This document shows, one piece after another, positions 5,990-13,240 of a stretch of 14,965 bases of DNA. This DNA is from Candidatus Hydrothermarchaeota archaeon (GTDB taxonomy: Archaea; Hydrothermarchaeota; Hydrothermarchaeia; Hydrothermarchaeales; WAQR01). The notes under the pieces were generated by a model, which saw only the letters and a program-made list of their open reading frames with translations, was not told the DNA's origin and made no database searches. The position numbers and the translations under genes were made by a program. The stretch lies in assembly GCA_015520145.1 (NCBI GenBank), contig WAQR01000015.1, forward strand, positions 1 through 14,965. Reading direction: 5' to 3'. How positions within the stretch are numbered: position 1 is the stretch's first letter; each line of letters starts with the position of its first letter.

Positions 5990-7417
5990 ATGAAAATCAC
6001 TCTAATCAGCCCTCCATGGGCACTTGACGAAATGTACGGGCTCACACTCCCAGAGGTGGGGAGTATAGAAGAGCCGCTCGGTCTGGCATACATAGCAGCA
6101 GTCCTGGAAAAAGAAGGGCACAAATGCAGGATAATAGATGCCTTTGCCGAACAGATCGACCCTAAGAGGTTCAAGGAAATAATCAGCCGTGATGACAGCG
6201 ACCTGTATGGCCTGACTGCATGTACTCCGATGATGAAAAGGACGACGGACGCCATAGAGGCAATTAATGAAGTAAGGCCCGACGTCCCTGTGATGATAGG
6301 CGGGCCACATGTCGGTGCGATGTTGAAAGTGAAAAGGCACGAAGAACTCTTTGCCGGGAAAGCTAAAATTGACTATGCAGTCTATGGTGAAGGCGAACTC
6401 ACCGTCATGGAACTGGTCGAAAAGCTGGAACGCGGAGAGAGTGTAGCAGATATTGACGGGGCGATTATCAAAGAAAACGGCAAGATAAAAGTCAACAAAC
6501 CGCGGAAATTGATTGAAGACCTGGATACCATCCCTTTTCCAGCAAGACACCTTCTACCCAAGGGCGTGTACCGGCCAAGCCTGTCCAGGTATCGGAAATT
6601 GCCTGTAATGAGCATAATAAACTCGAGAGGCTGCCCTTACAGATGCATATACTGTAGCAACAGATATGTTTTCGGGCCGAAGGTCAGGACGAGGAAGCCG
6701 AAATATGTCGTAGACGAGATCCAGGAACTCATCGAGAAATTCGGTGCAAAGGAGCTCAGGTTCTGGGATGATACGTTCACATTCAATAAACGCCTTGTAC
6801 TTGAGTTGTGCCAGGAGATAATTGACCGCAAACTTGACATCATATGGACATGTTTTGGACGGGTGGACAATGTCGACCCGGAGATGCTGAAAGCCATGAA
6901 AAAGGCTGGTTGCTGGCAGATAGATTATGGGGTCGAGTCAGGGAACGACAGGATACTGAAGATAATTAAAAAAGGATTCACCACCAAACAGGCACTCGAA
7001 GCATTCAAGATGACAAGGAAACATGGTATTCATTCGAGATCAAATTTCATCCTCGGCCTGCCAGGGGATACGCCAGAGACAATAGAAGAGACAATCAAAT
7101 TTGCCATAGCCTGCGATTCGGATATAGTCGGGTTCCATCTCCCGCAGGCATATCCTGGAACAGAACTGTTTGAAATGGCGATAAAAGAAAATGCACTTGC
7201 AACAGACGACTGGTCGAAATACCTGATAGACGGAGACGAACCGAGTTATATAAATCCAAACATCGGTACAGTAAAAAAACTCAAAGAACTCCAGAGAGAG
7301 GGGTACAGGCGATATTATATGAGGCCGAAAATCTTTATCCGCGCACTGCTCGATATCCGTTCTTTTTCAGACATATCGCGGTACACCAAAGGGTTCCTTG
7401 CGGCAATCAGGATGTAG
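5990..7417 (+). CDS. B12-binding-domain radical SAM protein
   Basis: A 475-residue class with an N-terminal cobalamin-binding Rossmann-like domain (about 1-150; ISPPWALD, GLAYIAAVLEKEGH, IGGPHVGA, YGEGE) joined to a radical SAM barrel. The iron-sulfur motif is RGCPYRCIYCSN, with C215, C219 and C222 in CxxxCxxC spacing. GVESGNDRIL and NFILGLPGDTPET are the usual later barrel strands. The B12 domain lacks the DxHxxG lower-ligand motif, so any cobalamin would bind base-off without histidine ligation, or not at all. Members include anaerobic methylases, ring-modifying enzymes and lipid-tail enzymes; the C-terminus does not tell which. The basic C-terminal region (from about 430) is probably an accessory domain. 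The gene is leaderless behind a good TATA box and convergent with the KaiC-like gene. Confidence 0.88.
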   Translation: MKITLISPPWALDEMYGLTLPEVGSIEEPLGLAYIAAVLEKEGHKCRIIDAFAEQIDPKRFKEIISRDDSDLYGLTACTPMMKRTTDAIEAINEVRPDVPVMIGGPHVGAMLKVKRHEELFAGKAKIDYAVYGEGELTVMELVEKLERGESVADIDGAIIKENGKIKVNKPRKLIEDLDTIPFPARHLLPKGVYRPSLSRYRKLPVMSIINSRGCPYRCIYCSNRYVFGPKVRTRKPKYVVDEIQELIEKFGAKELRFWDDTFTFNKRLVLELCQEIIDRKLDIIWTCFGRVDNVDPEMLKAMKKAGCWQIDYGVESGNDRILKIIKKGFTTKQALEAFKMTRKHGIHSRSNFILGLPGDTPETIEETIKFAIACDSDIVGFHLPQAYPGTELFEMAIKENALATDDWSKYLIDGDEPSYINPNIGTVKKLKELQREGYRRYYMRPKIFIRALLDIRSFSDISRYTKGFLAAIRM

Positions 7418-7460
7418 GAGAATGTAAGAAGAGGATATCCCGGGATTTTAAATAAAGTTC

Positions 7461-8186
7461 TCAGTAAAGTTCCCCGGCCAGAAGGACAATGCCCTTGTCT
7501 GTTATCTCGAATGGAAATATCTTCATGCTGTGGTTCGTACCCCGCATCTTGACGACTACTCCACTCCTTTTAAGTTCGTTGACCTTCCTGACAAGTTCGA
7601 GGTTTATCAGTCCGTGAGCGATATATTCCGCAATTTTGAAGTTACTGGAGACCCCGGGGTCCATTTTTTCAGAGGTCAGAATCGATGTGCATCCAATCTC
7701 CAGCAGCAGGGCATTGAGCTTATATATCGAGTCTCTTATCTGGGTATCGTCCAGCTTGAACCCGAGTGCCGGGATGGAATCAACGACAAGTCTTTTGGCA
7801 TCGATTTCATTAGCCACAGTATGGACTTTATACATGAGCGAGTCGATATCGAATGGTCTCTCCTCTACATATCTCTCCCTTGATGGAAGACCGATTTTGG
7901 GAGATGCTGCATCGATTATCGCAATCAGCCCGTCATCTTCGAGTTTCCTGATGTTCCATCCAAACTCCGAGAGATTCTTTCTAAGGTCGTTTGGCCGCTC
8001 CTCCATAGTAATAAATATACCCGGTTCCCCGTACTCTTTTGCCCCATTATACAGGAACTGCCATCCAAAAAGGGTCTTACCTGTCCCAGGTCCTCCTGAT
8101 ACAAGGACGGTGTTCCCCTTGGGTATCCCTCCGTCTATGATATCATCAAATCTCTTAATCCCTGTTTTGGCTCTATCTATGTCCAT
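7461..8186 (-). CDS. Single-domain KaiC/RAD55-family ATPase
   Basis: A 241-residue RecA-superfamily ATPase with one KaiC domain. It opens with the family's entry motif TGIKRFDDIIDGGIPKGNTVLV, then has Walker A GGPGTGKT (31-38), the catalytic glutamate pair in ITMEERP (E62/E63), Walker B RLVVDSI (132-138), and the closing KMRGTNHSMKIFPFEI (213-228). Bacterial KaiC has two such domains, and archaea commonly have one. Archaeal members act as signalling or regulatory ATPases, and several sit beside taxis or gene-regulation genes; no such partner is adjacent here. The ATG is preceded by GGGAT and GGAGAT purine tracts. It lies 83 nt after thiN with its own TATA box at about 8250, so it is probably transcribed separately. 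A set of tandem repeats lies in its leader. Confidence 0.88.
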   Translation of the reverse strand: MDIDRAKTGIKRFDDIIDGGIPKGNTVLVSGGPGTGKTLFGWQFLYNGAKEYGEPGIFITMEERPNDLRKNLSEFGWNIRKLEDDGLIAIIDAASPKIGLPSRERYVEERPFDIDSLMYKVHTVANEIDAKRLVVDSIPALGFKLDDTQIRDSIYKLNALLLEIGCTSILTSEKMDPGVSSNFKIAEYIAHGLINLELVRKVNELKRSGVVVKMRGTNHSMKIFPFEITDKGIVLLAGELY

Positions 8187-8193
8187 CGTATCC

Positions 8194-8239
8194 CTTTCTA
8201 TCTCCTTCTTTTTCTATCTCTTCATTTTCTATCTCTTCG
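8194..8239. repeat. Three tandem 15/16-bp units in the KaiC-like gene's leader
   Basis: TTTTCTATCTCTTCA (8210-8224) and TTTTCTATCTCTTCG (8225-8239) match at 14 of 15 bases. A third copy at 8194-8209 differs by one inserted C and two substitutions. In the mRNA sense each copy carries a purine-rich, Shine-Dalgarno-like GAGAT or GGAGAT. The array runs from about 10 nt below the TATA box to 7 nt before the ATG. Confidence 0.85.
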
Positions 8240-8243
8240 AATA

Positions 8244-8255
8244 CTTATATATATT
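8244..8255 (-). promoter_or_regulatory. TATA box of the KaiC-like gene
   Basis: On the minus strand AAATATATATAAG (about 8244-8256) is a strong TATA-like run in the thiN-kaiC spacer. Initiation would fall near 8224, inside the tandem repeats. Confidence 0.5.
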
Positions 8256-8269
8256 TACTTCCAGTAAGT

Positions 8270-8869
8270 TTACTTTTCGTGGTACTTTCCGTGGTACTCT
8301 TCTAACATCTCCAGGACATTTCTGGTACAGGAAAGGGCATCTGTTCCAAAGAAGTTGAACATGTCTTCCTTGCCCACAGCACCGTATGTGTATATCAGGT
8401 CAGGGGCACGCCCGCCTGTCTGTCCAAGTGCTGCCCTGATCTTCCACTGCATTGACTGCCCTTCTCTCTCCTTTGATTCTCCTGGTTCTTTTGAGCGGTC
8501 GATACATACAAAAACAATGCCGGTTTTCTGGCAGCGGTCTTCAAGCCACCTGATGAGGTCTTTTTCCGCTCTAAAATTGATCCCAGCCCGCTTGACAGGA
8601 TCGATTCTCATAATCTCGATGACTGTCCTTGCCATATGGCTGGACGCCCCGAATGCCGGTTTACCGCATGCCTTCGGCCGCCCCTCAACAACGGTAATCC
8701 TGCCGTCTATTGCAGCCACATCATTGGCGGTCTCTGCATCCTTTCTGGCATAGGCGATGTTCGTCCTAACCTCTGGAATGTAGTGGGCAAAGAAGCTGGA
8801 AGATTCGATTAGCCTGACAGCCTCCTGGAGGTTTTGGATGATATTTTTGGTGGTCTGGTGGCTGTCCAT
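8270..8869 (-). CDS. thiN: Thiamine-phosphate synthase, stand-alone ThiN
   Basis: ThiN joins hydroxymethylpyrimidine diphosphate and thiazole phosphate to make thiamine monophosphate, replacing ThiE in many archaea. The 199-residue protein covers one ThiN domain: YIPEVRTNIAYA (30-41), VAAIDGRI (51-58), the family hallmark FGASSHMAR (73-81), RAGINFR (94-100), VCIDRSKEP (121-129), then DLIYTYGAVGKEDMFNFFG (157-175). ThiN is often fused to ThiD or to an N-terminal DNA-binding domain, and neither is present, so it should be a pure enzyme. The ATG is 3 nt beyond the TGA of the PIN/ATPase gene, with a GGGGAT ribosome-binding site inside that gene's end, so the two are translationally coupled. No other thiamine genes are nearby. 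The last eight residues (YHGKYHEK) come from a 12-bp tandem duplication. Confidence 0.85.
   Translation of the reverse strand: MDSHQTTKNIIQNLQEAVRLIESSSFFAHYIPEVRTNIAYARKDAETANDVAAIDGRITVVEGRPKACGKPAFGASSHMARTVIEIMRIDPVKRAGINFRAEKDLIRWLEDRCQKTGIVFVCIDRSKEPGESKEREGQSMQWKIRAALGQTGGRAPDLIYTYGAVGKEDMFNFFGTDALSCTRNVLEMLEEYHGKYHEK
8275..8298. repeat. Tandem 12-bp duplication at the end of thiN
   Basis: TTTCGTGGTACT (8275-8286) and TTCCGTGGTACT (8287-8298) match at 11 of 12 bases. In frame on the minus strand they encode the YHGK/YHEK tail immediately before the thiN stop codon. Confidence 0.8.
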
Positions 8870-8872
8870 AGC

Positions 8873-10711
8873 TCATATCCCCCTGGCCGAGATCTCCCCT
8901 TCGACTGACAGGATATCCAGTATCTGCTGTCCGATATTGGTCTTTCTGCCAACTTTTATCTCTCCCTTCCTCCCGATTGTCGCGGTGAACAGGAACTCAC
9001 CATCACCCAGGACCTCGACCACCTTTCCAGACAGCTCTTTACCAAATACCAGATGCAGATAATTACCCGTTTCTTCTATCTTTATATCAATATAATTTTC
9101 ACGTATATCACGTATTGACTCCTTTAACACTCTGTCTCTAAAGGGTCGGACATCTATCCCTATCCCGAGTTTCCTCTCCAGCTTCTCAATACGTTTCCCT
9201 TTTTTACCAATAATATTCGGGATGTACCGCTCATCAACCCAGATCGTAGCTTTTGATTCTCCAATCTCAATCCTGCTCTCAGGTGCGAATTTTCTTATCT
9301 CCTGTGCAATCCTCTCCAGAGCAAGTCTTTCAACCGGCCCGGCATCCCGGGCATCCCGCCTCGTTCCTTTCCCTTCGCTTTTTTCTGCGTCCATGACAGG
9401 CATGACAATCGTCTCTTCACCGAACGTGTATATCTCATATTCCGCCTTCCCTGTCTCGAAGTCCCTGACCTCTATCACGGGTCTTGCAAGGTCTGATTCG
9501 ACCATCCCTCCTGGGACCTTTACCGTGAAACTCACTTTGTAGACCTTCTCGATCTCGCCGTCTTTGATAAACACCGTGGTATCGACTATCTGCGGTATCA
9601 TCCCGAGCTCCACCCTGCCGATGAGCCTCTGAATCGCATCGATTCCTTTTGCCGCATGGACAACACCTATCATCCCGACACCAGACAGCCGCATATCAGC
9701 GAAGATTTTAAAGTCCTTTGTCTTCCTGACCTCGTCATAGATGGTATAGTCAGGCCGCACGAGCAGCAGGATGTCGGCAGTCTTTTCCATATCGCCTTCA
9801 AGTGGTGCGTACTGGGTTATCTCGTCTGAGACCTGGAGGTCTCTTGGCGATTCCATCGTTTTTACCACTCGGCCCTGGTCTTTGTAAAACTCTGCAAGTG
9901 CCTGGGAGAACGTGGATTTCCCTGCCCCAGGCGGTCCTGCGACAAGTATCCCTTCTGCCCTCTCCTTTAGTCTCCTTGTGAGCCTTTTAGACAGGCGATA
10001 ATCATCGAGCGTTACATTGGCAATCGGCCTGACTGCCGTGATTTCGTAGCCGTCAGAGAACGGAGGTTTTGCGATGGCAATTCGAAGCTGTGCGAGCTGT
10101 ACGACTGTTGCACCTTTCCTCTCGATTTCAATGAAGCTGTCCGGGTCGACCTTTGCATAGGCGATTATCTCTCTTGCGATGTCTTCAAGTTCTTTTTCTG
10201 TGGAAGGTTTTTCTGAAAGCCTTACTAACTTTATCCTGCCAGGCTTCCCTTTTTTTGCCATCGGCGGTACCCTGTCTCTTAGATGGACAGACATTGTTTC
10301 AGGGTCAAAGAATTGTGTTATTTTAAGCGTCTTTTTTATCTTTTTTCCAGCAAGATATATTACCTCAATCCCTTTGCTTCTGGCAACTGCTGCCTGGATC
10401 CTGTCGCCTGTTACAAGGGTTGCATTATATTCCTTTGCCGTGTTTCTTATGATATTATCATTGTCCCTGAATGTCTTCGGTCTCCTGCCGACATATTCCA
10501 GATCTATTTTCCCGGTTTCCCCCGCCTTTCTTAGCAGATTCAATTCGTCAATACCTTTAAACCCGCTCTCCCTGCCCATGTTCGCCTGGTGTTCGAGTTC
10601 TGCAACCACGACTTCAGGTATCAGCACCTTGCTGCCTCTGTATTCCTTCCTCTTCACCAGCTTTGTAATCCTTCCATCCACGATTACAGATGTATCAGGA
10701 ACCAGAATCAT
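8873..10711 (-). CDS. PIN-domain / PilT-VirB11-like ATPase / KH-domain protein
   Basis: A 612-residue archaeal protein (COG1855 type) with three parts. The N-terminal PIN nuclease fold (1 to about 130) has acidic residues D6 (LVPDTSVIVDGRI), E38/E40, D83/D85 and D103 (TGDR). The secretion-type ATPase domain (about 215-400) has Walker A GPPGAGKST (259-267), the aspartate box RPDYTIYDEVRK (319-330), and GVVHAAKGIDAIQRL (349-363). A KH RNA-binding module has VDERYIPNIIGKKGKRIEKL (492-511), with the GxxG loop seen as GKKG, followed by a small C-terminal beta domain. The combination suggests an ATP-driven RNA-processing or RNA-handling machine; its role is uncharacterised, and toxin-antitoxin function is not indicated. 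thiN follows after 3 nt. An AGAGG ribosome-binding site precedes the ATG. A 9-bp duplication encodes RDARDA in the linker before the KH module. Confidence 0.9.
   Translation of the reverse strand: MILVPDTSVIVDGRITKLVKRKEYRGSKVLIPEVVVAELEHQANMGRESGFKGIDELNLLRKAGETGKIDLEYVGRRPKTFRDNDNIIRNTAKEYNATLVTGDRIQAAVARSKGIEVIYLAGKKIKKTLKITQFFDPETMSVHLRDRVPPMAKKGKPGRIKLVRLSEKPSTEKELEDIAREIIAYAKVDPDSFIEIERKGATVVQLAQLRIAIAKPPFSDGYEITAVRPIANVTLDDYRLSKRLTRRLKERAEGILVAGPPGAGKSTFSQALAEFYKDQGRVVKTMESPRDLQVSDEITQYAPLEGDMEKTADILLLVRPDYTIYDEVRKTKDFKIFADMRLSGVGMIGVVHAAKGIDAIQRLIGRVELGMIPQIVDTTVFIKDGEIEKVYKVSFTVKVPGGMVESDLARPVIEVRDFETGKAEYEIYTFGEETIVMPVMDAEKSEGKGTRRDARDAGPVERLALERIAQEIRKFAPESRIEIGESKATIWVDERYIPNIIGKKGKRIEKLERKLGIGIDVRPFRDRVLKESIRDIRENYIDIKIEETGNYLHLVFGKELSGKVVEVLGDGEFLFTATIGRKGEIKVGRKTNIGQQILDILSVEGEISARGI
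9341..9358. repeat. Perfect 9-bp tandem duplication inside the PIN/ATPase gene
   Basis: GGCATCCCG occurs twice head to tail. It is in frame and encodes the duplicated RDA of the charged linker (about residues 452-457) between the ATPase and KH parts. Confidence 0.85.
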
Positions 10712-10753
10712 AATTATGTGCCTCTTATTGCCTCTCTTAAGGTCAATCCTTCG

Positions 10754-10773
10754 ACTTCATTTAACTTCATTTA
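10754..10773. repeat. Perfect 10-bp tandem duplication in the PIN/ATPase leader
   Basis: ACTTCATTTA occurs twice head to tail. It covers the position where transcription from the TATA box at 10786-10797 would begin, about 40-60 nt upstream of the PIN/ATPase start codon. Confidence 0.85.
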
Positions 10774-10785
10774 AACACTACTATC

Positions 10786-10797
10786 ATTTATTATATA
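10786..10797 (-). promoter_or_regulatory. TATA box of the PIN/ATPase-thiN operon
   Basis: On the minus strand TATATAATAAAT is a good TATA element placed immediately after the hisI stop codon. It implies initiation near 10767 and a leader of about 55 nt carrying AGAGG. This suggests hisI and the PIN/ATPase gene are at least partly separate transcripts. Confidence 0.5.
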
Positions 10798-10801
10798 CGT
10801 C

Positions 10802-11188
10802 CTATTTATACACGTCCCTGGGGTCGAATACCCTCTTTTCAGTAATCCTCAGTCTGTCTCCATCAAGTTTCCTGAAAAAGCAGCTGTAATAACCTTCATG
10901 GCATGCAGCACTGTCCTGTTCCACCTTGAATACCAGGGCGTCTGCATCGCAGTCAACGAGGACCTCTTTTACAATCTGGCAGTGGTTGGAGGTCTCGCCT
11001 TTTGTCCAGAGCTTCTTTCTTGACGTGCTAAAATATGTCATCTTCCCTGTTTCGAGGGTCTTTTTCAATGCCTCTTTATTCATGAATGCTACCATCAGGA
11101 TATCGTTTGTCTTATAATCCTGGGCGATTGCAATCGCTAGATCTTCACCACTCCTCTTTATCCTGAAATTGATCTCATCTATCATCAA
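10802..11188 (-). CDS. hisI: Phosphoribosyl-AMP cyclohydrolase
   Basis: HisI opens the adenine ring of phosphoribosyl-AMP, the third step of histidine synthesis, using zinc. At 128 residues it is the length of archaeal single-function enzymes, with no HisE pyrophosphohydrolase fusion. Signature stretches are ILMVAFMNKEAL, GKMTYFSTSRKKLWTKGETS, NHCQIVKEVLVDCDADALVF and ACHEGYYSCFF. The zinc and magnesium ligands are visible: the DCDAD motif, and cysteines in ACHEGYYSC. Two ATG codons are tandem at the start (11188 and 11185), with GAGGAT purine tracts upstream. No other his genes are adjacent, which is common in archaea where the pathway is scattered. Its promoter carries a triple tandem repeat. 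Confidence 0.95.
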   Translation of the reverse strand: MMIDEINFRIKRSGEDLAIAIAQDYKTNDILMVAFMNKEALKKTLETGKMTYFSTSRKKLWTKGETSNHCQIVKEVLVDCDADALVFKVEQDSAACHEGYYSCFFRKLDGDRLRITEKRVFDPRDVYK

Positions 11189-11210
11189 ATCAAATCCTCA
11201 ATCCTCTATT

Positions 11211-11241
11211 TTATATTCAATTATATTTCAATTATATTCAA
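11211..11241. repeat. Three tandem 10/11-bp units in the hisI promoter
   Basis: TTATATTCAA (11211-11220), TTATATTTCAA (11221-11231) and TTATATTCAA (11232-11241) are contiguous, two of them identical. The unit is close to one turn of B-DNA. The array spans the stretch from just below the hisI TATA box across its likely start of transcription, a classic place for an operator. The opposite gene (STT3-like) starts about 85 nt away. Confidence 0.85.
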
Positions 11242-11242
11242 A

Positions 11243-11254
11243 GCTTTTATAAAT
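11243..11254 (-). promoter_or_regulatory. TATA box of hisI
   Basis: On the minus strand ATTTATAAAAGC is a near-consensus archaeal TATA box. It predicts initiation near 11222 and a leader of about 34 nt. Confidence 0.55.
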
Positions 11255-11324
11255 TTTTGTTCCTTTATTATTATAATATTAAAAGTGTCAGGAGTATCTA
11301 GAACATAATAGACATAAAATATAG

Positions 11325-13043
11325 GTGTTATATTTGGGAGAAAGATTCATCGACCACATGAGGATTTCAAGATACGAGGCATTGTTCCTTATAGGTGTAT
11401 ATCTCACAGGCCTCTATCTCCGTCTCGAGCCTCGTCTGGGGATAGACCCGCATCTACTCACATTTCAGGGAGATATCTGGTACAGGCTTACAATGGCTCA
11501 GTATATCTTGGACAACCATGCCCTGCCTCATCCGGACATCCGCTATCTCGCTTATGGTTATGTCCCGATGTGGTATCCTCCTCTCTCCCCTCTCCTATTC
11601 GCGCTGACAAGCTTTATGACAGGGCTGGATATCCCGACAGTCAGTTCCAGAATAGTCCCATTTATAGAGGCGTTAAGCCCATTGTCACTGTATTTTCTTG
11701 CACGATATTTATACAGTGAAAGAATAGCATTTATTGCAACAATCTCTCTCGCACTGACTCCGTCTTTTGTCTTCTGGACAGGCATATCTGACCCGCAGTC
11801 TTTTACTATTTTTTTAATCCCGCTGGTAATCATGGCATGGGTCTACCACTCACGTTCACCCCCTGATAATCTGAGACTTTTTGGTATAGGACTCATACTT
11901 GCCGTTGATTTTATGATGCATCTTTCATATTTCATTCTGATACTGGTTTTACTTATGGTTACCATATCTCTGGTATTTACAAAGGATACGGAGAACGTGG
12001 CGGGCAGGAGGCTCTTTTTCGACCTTGGTAAGGTTGTTCTAATCTCCCAGATACTCACATTTTTCTGGTGGGGACTTATCGATTCAAAGACACTTTACTG
12101 GTGGTGGATAAATGTGCTTGTTACTTCAAGTGGGATGTATTCTGCAGGGCAGCAGCTTGTGGATTATGGAATAATCCCTGCCGTCCTGGGTATTACTGCA
12201 TATCTCTATATCACGGTTAGGTATGTATTCTCGAGGAATGAGAGAGGTAGGATGAGCAGGTGGAATAGACGGCATCTCCTGGTGATACTGTGGGCTGTGC
12301 CTCTGATAATCGAGACCCAGAACGAGGTAATACTATATGCAATCGGGAAGATAGACCTTTCATGGAATACTCTTGCAAAACCGCTTGAGGGGTTTAGATT
12401 CTACTGTTTTCTTGCCCAGCCATTTTCGATAGCAATAGGCGTTTTTTTAAATGACATCATAAAAAAGACCGAGAGATATCTTGCCGCGCTCTCTCCTGTC
12501 CCGTCTCTCATCCCTTTTCTTCTTGTAACCTTACTCCTGGTCTCCGGGATAGTATGGAGTATTGAAGAATATGGTTTAAGCACACGATTCAAGACTTCCG
12601 GGCTGACCGTAGAGGAATATGAGGCTGCTTTATGGTTCAGGGACAATTCTAAAGAAGATGACAGGATAGCAGCAGATTACTATCGCGCCCAGATGTTTGC
12701 TGGGGTCTGCGGCGGGAAGGCTCTTCTGGGTGGTATGTTCCCGCTTCGAAATGTAGACTATCCATATATCAAGGTCCCTGGTACAGTACAAAACGACCTT
12801 TTCATACTCTACAATACAAGCGACCCGGTAACAGCACGTGATATCGCCAGGAGGTATGGTGTTACACATATATTCTATTCAGACAACATGATAAGGTACG
12901 GCAATCTCCTCTCATATTATAAACCAGCCAAGGATTATGGAGTGGATATTGATACTGGCAAATTTCTTGATGAGGAGTTCTTTGATATCGTTTATAAGAA
13001 GAGTTCGCCTTATGGGGATGTGGTTATCGTGAAGGTGAAATAA
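11325..13043 (+). CDS. STT3-like GT-C membrane glycosyltransferase
   Basis: A 572-residue integral membrane protein with at least ten hydrophobic segments followed by a soluble C-terminal domain (from about 420). Its first outer loop carries the GT-C catalytic-type acidic motif FQGDIWYRLTMAQYIL (47-62; D50), then HPDIRYLAYGYVPMWYPPL. A second loop motif, TGISDPQSFTIF (152-163), corresponds in place to the second acidic loop of STT3/AglB. The C-terminal domain starts like an oligosaccharyltransferase (YEAALWFRDNSKEDDRIAAD), but the WWDYG sequon-recognition motif is replaced by ADYYRA. It probably transfers sugar from a lipid carrier on the outer face, but need not act on Asn sequons. Start options are GTG 11325 or ATG 11358 (MRISRYEAL), and the evidence does not decide. 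It is divergent from hisI. Confidence 0.78.
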   Translation: MLYLGERFIDHMRISRYEALFLIGVYLTGLYLRLEPRLGIDPHLLTFQGDIWYRLTMAQYILDNHALPHPDIRYLAYGYVPMWYPPLSPLLFALTSFMTGLDIPTVSSRIVPFIEALSPLSLYFLARYLYSERIAFIATISLALTPSFVFWTGISDPQSFTIFLIPLVIMAWVYHSRSPPDNLRLFGIGLILAVDFMMHLSYFILILVLLMVTISLVFTKDTENVAGRRLFFDLGKVVLISQILTFFWWGLIDSKTLYWWWINVLVTSSGMYSAGQQLVDYGIIPAVLGITAYLYITVRYVFSRNERGRMSRWNRRHLLVILWAVPLIIETQNEVILYAIGKIDLSWNTLAKPLEGFRFYCFLAQPFSIAIGVFLNDIIKKTERYLAALSPVPSLIPFLLVTLLLVSGIVWSIEEYGLSTRFKTSGLTVEEYEAALWFRDNSKEDDRIAADYYRAQMFAGVCGGKALLGGMFPLRNVDYPYIKVPGTVQNDLFILYNTSDPVTARDIARRYGVTHIFYSDNMIRYGNLLSYYKPAKDYGVDIDTGKFLDEEFFDIVYKKSSPYGDVVIVKVK

Positions 13044-13240
13044 ATATTTATCATAGGGATTGAAATAGGGATTGGAGAATAGGAGACCCGGTGTCTATCT
13101 TTCAATATCTTCAATATCGAGGTCCTCCCTCTACTCCATGTAGCAGTCCTGGGATGTAATAGTCATAATGTGTTAAATTTGTTACGACAGCATTAAATAT
13201 TTTGTTCTAGAGGAGTCCTACATCAAATATAACCTTTCTA
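13044..13240. repeat. Convergent spacer with two pairs of short duplications
   Basis: ATAGGGATTG occurs at 13053-13062 and 13065-13074 (2-nt spacer). TTCAATATC occurs perfectly in tandem at 13101-13109 and 13110-13118. The rest is AT-rich with no frame longer than a few codons and no clear T-tract terminator for either gene. Confidence 0.75.

Noticed and set aside
6002..6550. 182-codon minus-strand frame opposite the radical SAM gene
   Set aside because: It mirrors the B12-binding domain in the opposite strand and has no family signature or ribosome-binding site.
7636..8358. 240-codon plus-strand frame over the KaiC-like gene and its leader
   Set aside because: It is antisense to a gene with clear Walker A, Walker B and KaiC motifs. 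Its own translation is low-complexity Ser/Leu/Phe-rich with no recognisable domain.
8873..10711. PIN domain considered as a VapC toxin
   Set aside because: It is part of a 612-residue protein with ATPase and KH domains and no VapB-like gene, unlike stand-alone VapC.
10179..10889. 236-codon plus-strand frame over the PIN/ATPase and hisI genes
   Set aside because: It is antisense to two well-supported genes. Its translation looks hydrophobic only because it is the complement of charged codons.
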